From contig LLEY01000023.1 of assembly GCA_001414485.1 (NCBI GenBank), positions 372,001 to 436,000 on the forward strand: DNA of 64,000 nucleotides, given 5' to 3'. Below are positions 47,441 to 58,874 of the stretch, piece by piece. This DNA comes from Calycina herbarum (taxonomy: Eukaryota > Ascomycota > Leotiomycetes > Helotiales > Pezizellaceae). The position numbers were made by a program, and so were the translations under genes. Each line of letters starts with the position of its first letter. Position 1 is the first letter of the stretch. A model generated the notes under the pieces. It was not told the origin of the DNA, did not search any database, and saw nothing but the letters and a program-made list of their open reading frames with translations.

Positions 47441-48093
47441 TATAGAGTAGGAGACATTGCTATAATGATCTGCAAGAGCATAGTATGATGTAGGCACGCC
47501 AGGCGCCAATACCTAACTGGCTCTGTCTATATTGTCCTAATGTCCCTCCCTATGTAGCGAGAAACCTACCGTGCCGAGAAAATTAATCGGTACTTTGACT
47601 TTAGGCAACTCGGATTCCAGGCACATATGAACATTTCTCTTAAGTTTATACAAGTTATATGCTATAACTATTCCTAAACACTTAGGGCCCCTCTTATCTT
47701 ACAAATTACGTTCGCGTCGTCGCCTTCACGCCTGAATTAAAGAGGGCCTGCTTTTTAGCGAAACATGGTATCTTCACCGCAGCGTCATCACCAATTTCTA
47801 ACAGCTGTCGAATTTACAGATGACTTAAATCTGAGTCCAAGACCTCTATAGAAATGCTAAGAAGTAATAATTGGCTTTATAGCTGCTATGGGGCGCAAAT
47901 TCATGCAAGGTTATTACGCTGGTCGGTACTTTTGATCAAAGAGATTTACAATCTTAGTTAGCGTGAAACTGCCCTGTACGTCCTAGCTAATTATCACGAA
48001 GCATTCGAGATACTGTAGTACTAAACTCAAACATCACTTTTACCATTGACCACATGATAAGCCTTCACAGTATCGCAGGCCACAGGCACAATC
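47441..48093. other. Edge of gene island, 3' flank of the DUF6594-like gene
   Basis: Composition becomes normal here. 47550-47900 resembles 2190-2560 in the same orientation (CGTGCCGAGAAAA, GGTACTTTGA, GTCGTCGCCTTCACGCCTGA, AGAGGG, ATCTGAGT in the same order). No gene seen. Confidence 0.55.
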
Positions 48094-48904
48094 TTACAAT
48101 GTGCTGCTTGCTCCGACGAACACCACCAAGACAGCTGCATACGCCGCGCTCGCACTCGCAATATACGTCTCATCAGTATTCTCAAGGAACCAGGCAAGCA
48201 TGCACCCAAACGCCAAAATGAACAATGATGCCGTAAGGAGCTGCGTCAACAACGTAGGATGCAATCGCATTATTAGCATCGGCCCGATGAGAGCGAGTCC
48301 GCCAAAGAGTGCCGTTAATAATCGTCGAACAAAGCGGTCGAATCGTTGACGATCAGTGTCTTTATGGTGGCGGTAGCCATTCCAGCCGGTGTAATCGGGC
48401 ACTTTGAGCTCAGCTTTTTGCTTGAGAGACTCTGGTTGCAGGATATTAGAGGCAAGGAGAATTGCTGGGTCGTCTCGGGCATTGATATATTGTAAGTTGC
48501 GTAGGAAGTCAGCGATTCTGTCATCTTGGCTGGGGCGCTCGAGTAGGAATTTGAGATTGCGTAGAGCAGACACTAATTATGCGAGTTAGCGGCAGGTTTT
48601 GCGAGATATTAGGAGCTAAGTCTTGCAGACCATATCTACTCATTAAGTCTTCGATCAATCTCATTTGCTCGTCGTCAGTGCTCTGGCTGCGGACCATAAT
48701 CGCTACTTCATCTGCGAGCAGCTTCCGAAGGTGAATGACGTTCATGTGCTGAAGTGTCTTGATGCGAATTATGGCGCCACCCCTTTCGTTTTCCGTCTGC
48801 CTCCAGAGTGGTGCGTACTTTCTGTGGTGCATAGATGCACTTAAGAGCTGCTCGTAGAAGTTTACGCTCTCATGGTCAATAGCTTTTTCTGCATTTGAAT
48901 TCAT
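48094..48904 (-). CDS. DUF6594-like membrane protein
   Basis: Exons 48640-48904 (or 48631-48904) and 48094-48572 join in frame over a 67- or 58-nt intron with CTAAC branch site and TTAG acceptor, giving 247 or 250 residues. The donor is ambiguous (GTAGAT or GTCTGC). The N-terminal half is helical and charged (EQLLSASMHHRKYAPLWRQ, IRIKTLQHMNVIHLRKLL). The C-terminal third has three membrane segments: LLTALFGGLALIGPMLIM, LTASLFILAFGCMLAWFL, ASAAYAAVLVVFVGA. This layout, especially the final AATAAYAAVLVVFVG-like helix, is that of the fungal DUF6594 family, whose function is unknown and which often lies near HET genes. It is an intact gene between two RIP-affected blocks. Confidence 0.75.
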
Positions 48905-49606
48905 ACCGAACGTTGTAGGTACTGTAGTAAGATGAAACTAATATTCAATTATCAAAAGACAAGCAAAGTGATCGAACAGTACTCTTATGCTTGTTCCACG
49001 ATCATCATCGCTGATGTCGTAGTCATGAGGTCATCATTGCAGGGATTTCTACATGCAAGCAGTCCAATTGGATCATACTCCAAGTTCCTTGATCGTATGT
49101 TTAGGGCTCTCTTGGGAGGGCTTTACTGGCGCGGTCGCTTATACGTTGTAAGGCATTACCTTATTACGGCATAGAGATGGGATAGAGATTAGAACGATTA
49201 AGTGATAGCTCCGTGTAAAAGCATACACGTGATTACTTATAGAAACTTTGTTAAAAAGTGATATATAATATATTATATATTACGACTATTATAACTAATT
49301 TACTTAACTATAACAGGAGGCGCGAGGTCGTTTTATTATAACTAAAAATAGTTAGTCTTTATAATTAAAGGATTAATCTACGTGTCGACTTTATATAAAT
49401 TTTTATACTATAGAAACTATAAGACTTATAACGATTTCTAGTATATTATTTATAAAAGCCTAAATACTTAGGATTCTAAAGAGATATTAAATAAATAAGT
49501 TAAAACTCTAAAAGAAATAAAAGATTTATATATAATAAAGTTAAAAAGAGAAAAAAAGAAGAGAAAAAAGAAATATATATATAAAATATCTAGTTATATA
49601 ACGTAA
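48905..49606. other. Transition from gene island to AT-rich block
   Basis: Promoter side of the DUF6594-like gene, then from about 49240 AT-rich DNA with few CpA/TpG. No gene seen. Confidence 0.45.
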
Positions 49607-50065
49607 TATTACGAATTATATATTAATATATAACTAGTAAAGTCTAGGCGACGATCTAATAGAATAAGTACTATTAGAACCTAGAAGAGAAAAGAGGATT
49701 AAATATATTAGATATATAATTTATAGATCTTATTACGGTTATATCACGTGACTCAGTTAGGAGCAGTTAGGTAATAGAGTCTAGTTTTAGAGAGCTCTAG
49801 AATTAGAGTCGGACTCTATCTTTAAGACTTTAATAGAATAGAACTCTAAACGAGAACGAAGGTTCTATATAAGACTAGCACGTCTATTATTAGATAGAAG
49901 CTTCGTACTTAACTTTAGTTATTAATCTTATTATCTTATTTAATATCTTTAATATAAGTAATAAAGTTTATCTCTAAGTAAATAACCTATCGCGTTAGTA
50001 CTTCTTACTTATATACTAACCTTTGAAACGATTATCTTTATTAGATAGTTTATTATTTTATTATA
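49607..50065 (+). repeat. Chromovirus LTR (plus) followed by a cut internal 5' end
   Basis: 459 bp from TATTACGAATTATA to TTTTATTATA. It is followed at 50066-50130 by the primer-site side of the internal region (CTTTAAGTACTTACTTAG, matching the reverse of 56371-56389). The element is cut at 50130 where chromovirus copy 2 begins in the opposite direction. U3 cassette is of the AGAGTC type (about 49770-49850), next to TCACGTGA at 49744. Confidence 0.8.
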
Positions 50066-50130
50066 CTTTAAGTACTTACTTAGAAGTACTACTAATACGA
50101 TGTCGAAAAACACGCTAGCCTCGAGCTTAA

Positions 50131-50576
50131 TATAACGAAACTCAAACGAACTAAATAAAGATAACTAAGTCTCGAAGGTTAGTATATAGGTAAGAAGTAT
50201 AGATACGCTAGGTTGTTTACTTAGAAGTAAACTTGTTACTTATATTAAAGATGTTAAATAAGATAATAAGATTAATAACTAAAGTTGAGTACGAAGCTCT
50301 TATCTAATAGTAGACGTGCTAGTCTTATAGAACCTCTCGTATTACCTGGATCCTTATATAAGCCTAGATCCCTAGATCCCTCTAGATCTCTTAAGAGATC
50401 TAAGAGGATCTATTATATAACTATTAACAGTTATCTAATAATAAGATTCTAAAATACTTAAATACTCTTTATATTACTAATTCCCTCTTATATTACCTTC
50501 TATTTCCTAGATATTATACTTTATCTTATTAAAGCGCTATCTAGACTACTTACTATATATAACGTAATTTATAATA
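50131..50576 (-). repeat. 3' LTR of chromovirus copy 2
   Basis: 446 bp, TATAACGAAACTC to TTATAATA. Its U3 cassette (50346-50412) consists of AGATCC/AGATCT units and differs completely from the cassette of the partner LTR at 56390-56843, while the sequences on either side agree. Confidence 0.85.
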
Positions 50577-53500
50577 CTATCCTCTTCTTAGCCTAGCGTG
50601 TTCTTATACTTAAGTATAAGCTAAGAAACTCGGTTAAGGTGTTAGTAGTATCCTTTTCTTTCTATTATGTCCTACTTTATATAAAAGAAGAAAGAAGAAT
50701 AAATACTTCTTATAAAAAGTATTAAAATAGTTTATAATAAAATATTACTATGTTCTTACTATGCTTTCTAAAAGCGTAGATATTTTATTAATACCTTTTA
50801 ATCTTTTTAATATTCTAAATATATTTAGTTAAAGCTGAAATATAATAGAACTAATAATACTTAGGAGAAGAACGTCTCTTATACTAGTAACTAGTCTTCT
50901 ATTAAAAGATAAGAGGAGAAGCTAGATAGAGAGGAGGAGGAGGCGATAGTAAAGATTCTACGTTTATGAAAGTAGAAGGCCTTTCTTAAAGAAAGGTAAT
51001 ATAAAATATCTTATTAAGGACTTTGTTTTCTTAATAAACTTAACATTACTAAGGAGGTAGAAAAGAAAGAGAAGGAGAAGAAAGAAAGAGAGGAATAAGA
51101 GTAGTAGAAGATAGAGGTTACTTATTTAATAGCCTTGTCTATTCCTACTAATTCCTAATCTAAGATAGTTCTTAACCTAGTCTTTCTCGTAGTTTTTCCT
51201 TTAAACTATGAAATATAAGTAAACCTAGGTTTTTTTAATAGAACTTCTAAAGTTCTACTAGGTAATAGTTAAGATTACTTCTTAGCTTTTAAGTATTTTC
51301 TAAGTATAGGTAATCTAACTATTTAATTAGATACTTAACTTATTCTTTAATAAGTTTATAGTTAAGAATCTTTTTAACTTTATATTTAGTATTTAGGTTT
51401 ATTAGTTAAATTTCTATAAGTAGAGCTAGTAGTGCTCCTAGTAGTACTAGTTCGAGTAAGGATATATAGAATACTAGATAGATGTTTATTATCTTTAGTA
51501 GTATTAATTTATAATTTAAAGGTCTTTTAACTTATTTAATTTTAAATAGTCTAAGTTTTTTATAATCTAGTTTATTACTTAGTCTTTTTATATTAATGTT
51601 TTTCTATACTAAGTAGACCTTATCCCTCTCTTTTAGTATTAGCTCTTAACTACGTTATTTATTATAGTAGTATATATTTCTTTTAACTATAAACTATAAA
51701 TCCTTTATAAGTTCCTTATATAGCTCTTTAATTCTTAAAATATAAATATAAGTAAGTTAGTTATTAATAGTTATAGATAGTAGTTCTTAATATACTATTA
51801 ATTTATATTTAAAATTAGTATAGAATAGTATAATAAGTGTTATTTTTATTATTAAACTATTATAGATAAACTATATTAAAGGTAGTAACTCTACTTAGTT
51901 ATTTTATTAGTAGTTTATATAATAATAAAGGTATGTTTTAACTACTTAATTTATATATTTGTTTTCTCTATTTATCTAAGAGTAAAAAGCTATAAAAAGC
52001 TTCCTTTTTATACTTAATCGTTTTATAAGAGTAATCTAAAATTTAGAGATAAAGAGTTTATCTCTATCTAAGAGTATCTCTTCTAGTAGTCTATGTTTTA
52101 AGACTACTTCTTTAAGGAATATAAATGCTAATTCCTCTACTATACTTAACTCTATATATAATATTAAAATTATATATTTCATAAGTTATTCTATAATAAC
52201 TAGGATCGTATTATATTTAACTCTTATTATTAAGTTTTTAGATTTTAGTAATTTAATAATAAAATCTATAGATATTAATTTCTAAGGTACTTATAGTATT
52301 AGAGTAGTATTTATCTATCTATAAGAAGTATAGTAGGAAGCCTTATTCTAGGTATAGGTATTATATTCTACTATTACTTCCTTAACTATCGCAGATAACT
52401 AATTAATATAGTAGTATTATCTTATTCTCTAAAGAGTTCTACGAATTCCTTAGTAACTATAAGCGGGTATAATATAGTATACCTATATAAATTCCTTTAT
52501 ATATAAGCTAGGAACCTATAATTTCCCTTTTATATACTAGTTATAACTTTTATATATATTCTAAATCTTATCTATCTAAATATCGTTTATTACTATTATC
52601 TTATATATAGTAGGTATTAAGTCTCTATTCTTAAGAGTTTTTAAGATTATAATCTTCTTATACTCTTTGTTTCTCTTATATCTAAGTTTCTAGCTAAGAG
52701 TATTAGCTCGAGTATTTAACGTTCTCTTTATATATTAAATAATAATATTAAATCCTTCTAATATCTCTAACTATCTAGCTAATCGTCTTATCGTAAGTTC
52801 CTTAGTTATTATAAACGTTCTAAGGTTTTTATAGTTAGATAAAATTATAACTAGGTATTTTACTAGTTATAAATAGATTCTCTAGTATTCTAAAGCTAAT
52901 ACTATAGTAAGTAATTCCTTGTCGAAGATACTATAGTTTTATTATACTAGGTTAAATATTTTAGAATAATATATAATAGATATAAGTTTTCTCTTATTAT
53001 TTAGTTATAAGTAAATCATATCTACTACTATATCTAAGGTATCTATTTCGATTATACTAGGTTTTTCTATAAATCTTACTTTAATCCTTTAAAAAGCGTT
53101 CTTAGCTTATTTATTCTAAATAAATTTAACAGCTTTCTTAACTATTACTAATATTAGTTTAGTAATCTTTATATAGTCTTAGATAAACAGATAGTAAAAG
53201 TTTATAAATCTAAGAAAGAACTATATATCTTTTATATTTTTAAGTAACTTCTAGTTTAAGATATCTTAGATCTTTACTAGATTTATTTCTATTTTCTCTA
53301 AGCTAAATACTTATACTAGGAAAAGTGTCTAAGTTACTTTAAACTCGTATTTTAAGAGTTTTAACTAAGAGTTTACTTTTATAAGTTATTATAAAACCTC
53401 TTTAATATATCTCTTATATTCTTCTTCTTTTTTTAAAAAGATTAGAATATTATCTAGGTAATAGATTACTATTACTTCTAAAAGATCTCTTAAAATATTA

Positions 53501-56389
53501 TTATTTTATCTTTAATATATAGCTAGTACGTTATAGAGTCTAAATAGTATAACTATATATTTATAAAAGCCTAATAGTAAGGTAAATACTATCTTCTATT
53601 TATCTCTGACTTTTATTTATATAAGTCTATAAGTGTTTCGTTAATCTAGTTTTATAAATCGTACTACTTTATCTAACTTATCTTATAAGTATTAGCTAGG
53701 TAGTAGCAGATAAGCGTCCTTAACTATAGCGTGATTTACTTCTCTATAATTAATATATACTCTTCTATCTAGGTCGTCTTTCTTTTTAATAATAAGTATA
53801 TTTAAGGTAATTAATAACTTAGATCTTTTAATATATCTCTTCTTAATACCTTCCTTTATATAACTTTCTATTCTCTATAGGCTTTTCTAGTTATATAACT
53901 GAAGCTTCTACTTCGAGAGATAATAACTCTCTTTTAATTTAATCTTATAATCTTATAAGCAATGTTCTAGCAAAGCTTATAAGTCTTCTAGGTTTTTAAA
54001 CAAAGCCTTAAATTCTCTATACTATATAGGTATTTTATTATCAGCTTTCTTACTAACCTATAGAGGACCCTAGACAAGGTGTTCTAGCGTCTTAGAAGAG
54101 GTAGCGCTAACCTCGTTCTAGCTTTATAGTTATAATTACAATTCTATATAATTATATTAACTAAAGGTTATTATTTAGGCCTTCTAATAGATATCTAGAT
54201 TATGTTTTTAAATCTATAGTATACTAAGTATTACTTCCTTACTTCCTATTTTAATAATATCGAATTACGTGTCTAAATAGTACTCTTCGATGTTAACCTT
54301 TATTAGAATAGTTTACTAATTAATAATCCTATTTTAGTAGGTAACGTCTGTTCCGTCGACTACCTCTAAGTAGTATAGTTTCATATTCTCGATTAGGATG
54401 TTTAGCTTTTTTAAAGCTGTTAAGGAGAGGAAATTACCTATTACTCTAGAATTAATTATAACTTAAAGTTTCTTTTCCTTAATTTTCATAGATATAACTA
54501 ACTAACTTTCTCTAGAGGTAGCGTTTAGTTCTCTAATTATTAGTTAGTAGAGCTCCCTCTATACTAACTCCGTTTCTTAGTCTATATCGTATTTGTTCGT
54601 CTCTTAGAAGATTATACTAAATAACTTTCTACTTCCTAATTCCTAAAATATTACCTTAACTTTTCTAACTAAAGTAACCATAGTATACTAGCCTTCTATC
54701 TCTAGTATAGCTTCCTTATTATTAGGTAGCGTACTTAAAAAACTAGGTTTAAGGTGTCTTATAAAGTCGTTAGAACCTTACTATTACTATAAGCTGGTTT
54801 TCTTCTAAAGATCTACGACTATCTAAATATCTCCTATCTTAAGCGAACTAGATAGCTTACTAAATACTGCTTATTCTAGTCTAGGTTCTTTAAATTCGAT
54901 AGTTTCTCTTCTAGTAATAAGGCTTACTAATATTATTCTATTCTATTTATTCTAAACTATTTTATAAGTAGTTAACATAGTAGAGTTAATTTCTTAAGTA
55001 GAATATAGGCTCTAGAAATCAGGTTTCTAGTTTTCTATATATATCTATCTATTCCCTCTTTTAAAGGTTCTAATAAATACCTATGTCTTACCTTATTTAG
55101 GCTTATATATTCTTAGATTCACTTCTAACGAATTAGATTCTAATTCTAATAACTCTAATAAACTTATTAATAGTAGTAACTTATATTCTACTTAAAGAGG
55201 TAATCTATATTCTATTTCTAATTATATATTATAATATTCTTTAAGAAGTAGATCTCTACTATTATTAGTATCTTATACCTTACTATCTAGGAACTCGATT
55301 TCTTCGCTTAGTTATAAGTATATAGCGCCTGCTAATATATCTAAGACATCTATTTTAATCTACGTACTATATCCTCTAGTCTTAAGTTCTTTATTTATAA
55401 GTTTAACTCTTTCTAGTAAAGCTACTTCTTTTTAGATAGTAGCGTTAGCTTGTTTCTCTTTAGAGTCTTTCTTCTTACTATACTTATTTACTTTATAGCT
55501 AGAAAGGCTATAGTTATAACATAAGTTCTACTTATAACAACGATCTCGCTCTTTCTAGGAAAGCTCTTTTCTTAGTAGGTCTCTACTTTAAGTTCCTTTT
55601 TCTTAGACCTAACGTTTCTAAGTAGTATTAACTTCTATAGGATCTCTATAGTCCTTTCTTCTACCTTTTCCTTAATGTCGATGTCTATAACTGCTCTTTT
55701 TCTCTAGACTCTACTTATAATTCCGATTATCGATCTTAATTATATCGTTAGTTAACTTATTAAGTATATCTAGGAAGTTATCTCTAGCTAACTTATTCTT
55801 AACACTGTTCTTTAATCCTCTATAGTACTGCTTACGTAAGGCTTTATCGTTCTAGCTAAGACGTATAGAGTATTACTAGAATATTAACGTATATTTAGCT
55901 GCTAACCCCTTTTATCAAAGGCTATATAAAGCTTGTACCGCTTTCTTCTTTAAATCTATATCTATAAACGCCTAATTAATTCCTTTCTTAAATCTAGCAA
56001 CGGTTAAAAACAATCCTTAAGTGCTTTTACTTATAAGGTTTAATACTTTTCTATTCGAAGTTTTATTCTTCTAAAAATCTTCTAAATATAGCTCTATCTA
56101 GTTATATACTACTCTCTTAAGACGAGTAGTAAGCTATATAACTTAATCAGTTTTATAAGTAAACTATACTAAATAAAAGTTTAAGTATATTAAAGCTTTT
56201 ATAATAAACTTAGTAAGTTTTTCTAGAGAGCTGTTAAACGTCTTTAGTACTAGTAATTTCACTTCCTCTCTAAGAGTAGTAACTGGTGTTACCGGTATTA
56301 TTAGCACTAGGGGTAGTATAGAGGTTAAACTCGAGGATAGTGTATTTTTTAATATTATATTAGTAGTACTTCTACTTAGGTGCTTAAAG

Positions 56390-56843
56390 TATAACGAAAC
56401 TTAAACAAACTAAATAAAGATAACTAAGTCTCGAAGGTTAGTATATAGGTAAGAAGTATAGATATAATAGATTGTTTACTTAGAAGTGAACTCGTTACTT
56501 ATATCAAAGATATTAAATAAGATAATAAGATTAATAACTAAAGTTAAGTATAAAGCTCCTATCTAATAGCAGAAGTGCTAGTTCTATATAGACCCTCTGT
56601 ATCCCTTAGCCGCTATAGTCGATTTGCCCGACTATGGTCGACATAGTCGACCCGTCGGCTATGTTACTTATCTTCCTAGTTACGTGATTATAACTAACTT
56701 CTAATAGTAAGATTCTAGAATTCCTAAATACTCTTCTATATTACAGATTCCCTCCTATATTACCTTCTATTTCCTAGACGTTGTACCTTGTCCTATTAGA
56801 ACGCCGTCTAGACTACTTATTACGTAAAACGTGATTCGTAACA
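56390..56843 (-). repeat. 5' LTR of chromovirus copy 2
   Basis: 454 bp, ending ACGTGATTCGTAACA, the least altered LTR end in the window. U3 cassette 56603-56672 is built from ATAGTCGA/GTCGACTATG units. TACGTGAT beside it (56691-56698) corresponds to the TCACGTGA element of the other LTRs. Confidence 0.85.
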
Positions 56844-57529
56844 TTTACATAACCGAGAACGTAACCGAATCTTCTAGACAACACTAGAAAGAACTAGTAT
56901 AGACTAAGGTTTAAACCTAAAGTCTATTAGTAAGTAAGGTAGTTATTACCTAATACTAACAAGTAGGAATTTAGAGTAGAATATAGTGTTTTACTTATTT
57001 AATTATATTATTTACTCTATTATTTACTTATTAAAAATACTAAGTCCTCTATACGTAACTACTAAGAATAGTTAGACTTATTACTACTCTTATAAAAGTA
57101 TATAGTATCTTAGTTTCTTAGACTCTATTATAAAGAATTCTTAGTCTTAGATAAGGCGTTAGCTAAGCTATAACCTACCTACCTCTCTGCTCTCTACTTA
57201 TACTATCTCTAATTAAACTTAGGCTCTTCTAATTAGACTTAGACGCTTCTAACCTCTGTCTTAGCTAACTTCTTTATTCTAGAGTCTAAGAAAGTTTAGT
57301 AATTATTTTAGTAAAATTAACAACTATAAGATTAAGCTTTTAACTTTAAAGAGATATAATTTAATAACTATAACTCTAGGTATAATAGTATATATATATA
57401 TATATCTAAAGACGTTAGTATAGAAAGATATATCTAATTAAAAAGTAGTTTTATAGTTTAGTTTATTATTATTTATTAGAAAGAAAAGAGAAAAAGAAAT
57501 CAGAATCGAGAGCGAGTTAGCTACTAATA
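56844..57529. other. AT-rich DNA, unidentified
   Basis: RIP-affected sequence without recognised motif. Probably old transposon remains. Confidence 0.4.
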
Positions 57530-58064
57530 TATAACTGATAATAATAGCTAGTATATTATAATTATTATTTATTACTATTATTATAAACGATAATAGCGAA
57601 TAAACTATAAATACTACTATAGTCTATCGACTTCTATCTAATAGCTAATTAGATCTCTTTCTTTCGTTTATTACTATTATTATATAAAAGATAACTAATA
57701 AACTACGATTTAAACTATAAACGATAATACTACTATCTATAGACACTGTCTACTAATATCGTACTAATACTATACTAATAATACGAAGCCTTAAGAACGA
57801 GTCTTTTTTAAGAGAGAGAGATATAATAGCTAGCTATTAATAGAATTACTAAGCTATTAGAATAGCTAAGAATATATACCGAGTATAGTATAGACTTTTA
57901 TTATTATCTAGCTCTCTTATATATAGATACTCTTACTCTCTCTTAAGAAAAGAACTAATTTAGTCTTTTTCTTTATATTAGAGTCTAGTATCTATATATA
58001 TAATTCTATTCGAACGTACTTCTATATACCTCTTCTATAGTAGTATTTAGTTCGTACTATTATA
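57530..58064 (-). mobile_element. Truncated second copy of the small LTR retrotransposon
   Basis: LTR at 57822-58064 is the reverse complement of the 284-bp LTR family (CGTACTATTATA end, CTATATACCTCTTCTATAGTAG). It is joined to interior sequence at 57740-57821 matching 39792-39870 in reverse (GACAGTGTCT, AAGACTTGTTCTTAAG). The second LTR is not seen. It is more diverged and about 40 bp shorter than those at 39508-42098. Confidence 0.7.
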
Positions 58065-58254
58065 AGAAAGTTAAATAAAAAGCTATATTAAATTCAAATA
58101 ATAATAACTAGAGATATTAATAAGAACTTAATAGTAAACTCGATAGCTATAAGTATATAATTAAGAATAAAAAAATAGATTATTAGTAAAAGAATAGTCT
58201 TAGTATATAAAATAACTTTTTAATCTCGTATTTATTTAGTACTAGCTATCTATA

Positions 58255-58400
58255 ATACTTTCTCTAATCTATCTATTACGAACTATAACTGAAGGCAAAG
58301 GTATAAGAGTATATATATATAAATACGAGAATTTAAAGCTATAGTTCTATCTACGAAGACAACGCGGGTTATATACCTAGAGAATATACCTAGAGAAAAG
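58255..58400. repeat. Dispersed repeat, inverted relative to 30620-30830
   Basis: See the partner copy. It sits at the right edge of the AT-rich block and reads AGTATATATATATAAATACGAG at its core. Confidence 0.6.
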
Positions 58401-58874
58401 GAGTTACTAAGTAAGTATGAACTGTAAGGAGCTGAAATCTCGTACGAGCTATAAAGAGCCAGAATCACGTATAGCTGAGATCTCGCCATGGCTCTCGTCA
58501 TGGATCTACACATCCCGAGGTGATTACCGAGTCACGTGCTTTGTCACGTGTATTCTTCCAGGTTACGGACCAGCGCCGTAACACTATCAGAGAGCAAACT
58601 CTCCCGCTATTTGCTTCTCATAAGGTATGTAACATACATCTGACGCTCCTTGGATCCCAAGAATATCTCGTACTTGCTGTAGAACGTCCGAAACAGGGGT
58701 TTGCTTGGAATTTTTACCTCTGCTCCAACCAAATGGTATGCCCGAGTGAGACCTGTGTTCATCTTAGTCCCACTGCCAAAACCATTGGGGCGAACTATGA
58801 ATACATCGGGCTGGCGCAAAGTGCCGTGCCTCTCTGGCGAATTTCGAATCTAGATTAGTAATTTAAGATTCTCC
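58401..58874. other. Return to normal composition, 3' flank of the eIF2B-alpha gene
   Basis: The 112-codon plus-strand frame at 58520-58858 has no recognisable domain and lies in the expected 3' UTR/downstream region of the eIF2B gene; not called as a gene. Confidence 0.45.

Larger units (their letters stand above)
50131..56843 (-). mobile_element. Chromovirus (Gypsy) copy 2, full-length but RIP-dead
   Basis: 6713 bp between LTRs, no internal insertion. Minus strand: polypurine tract next to the left LTR, chromodomain remnant ILNYKLIKE near 51290-51370, reverse transcriptase VIYYLDNILI at about 53440-53469, and gag with primer site (CTTTAAGCACCTAAG) next to the right LTR. The RT motif has YLDN in place of YLDD, as in copy 1. 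The right LTR and gag end are less altered than pol. The outer 5-bp flanks (CTTAA, TTTAC) do not match, unlike a simple insertion. Confidence 0.85.

Noticed and set aside
58520..58858. 112-codon plus-strand frame
   Set aside because: Lies at the edge of the RIP block and 3' of the eIF2B gene; no recognisable sequence.
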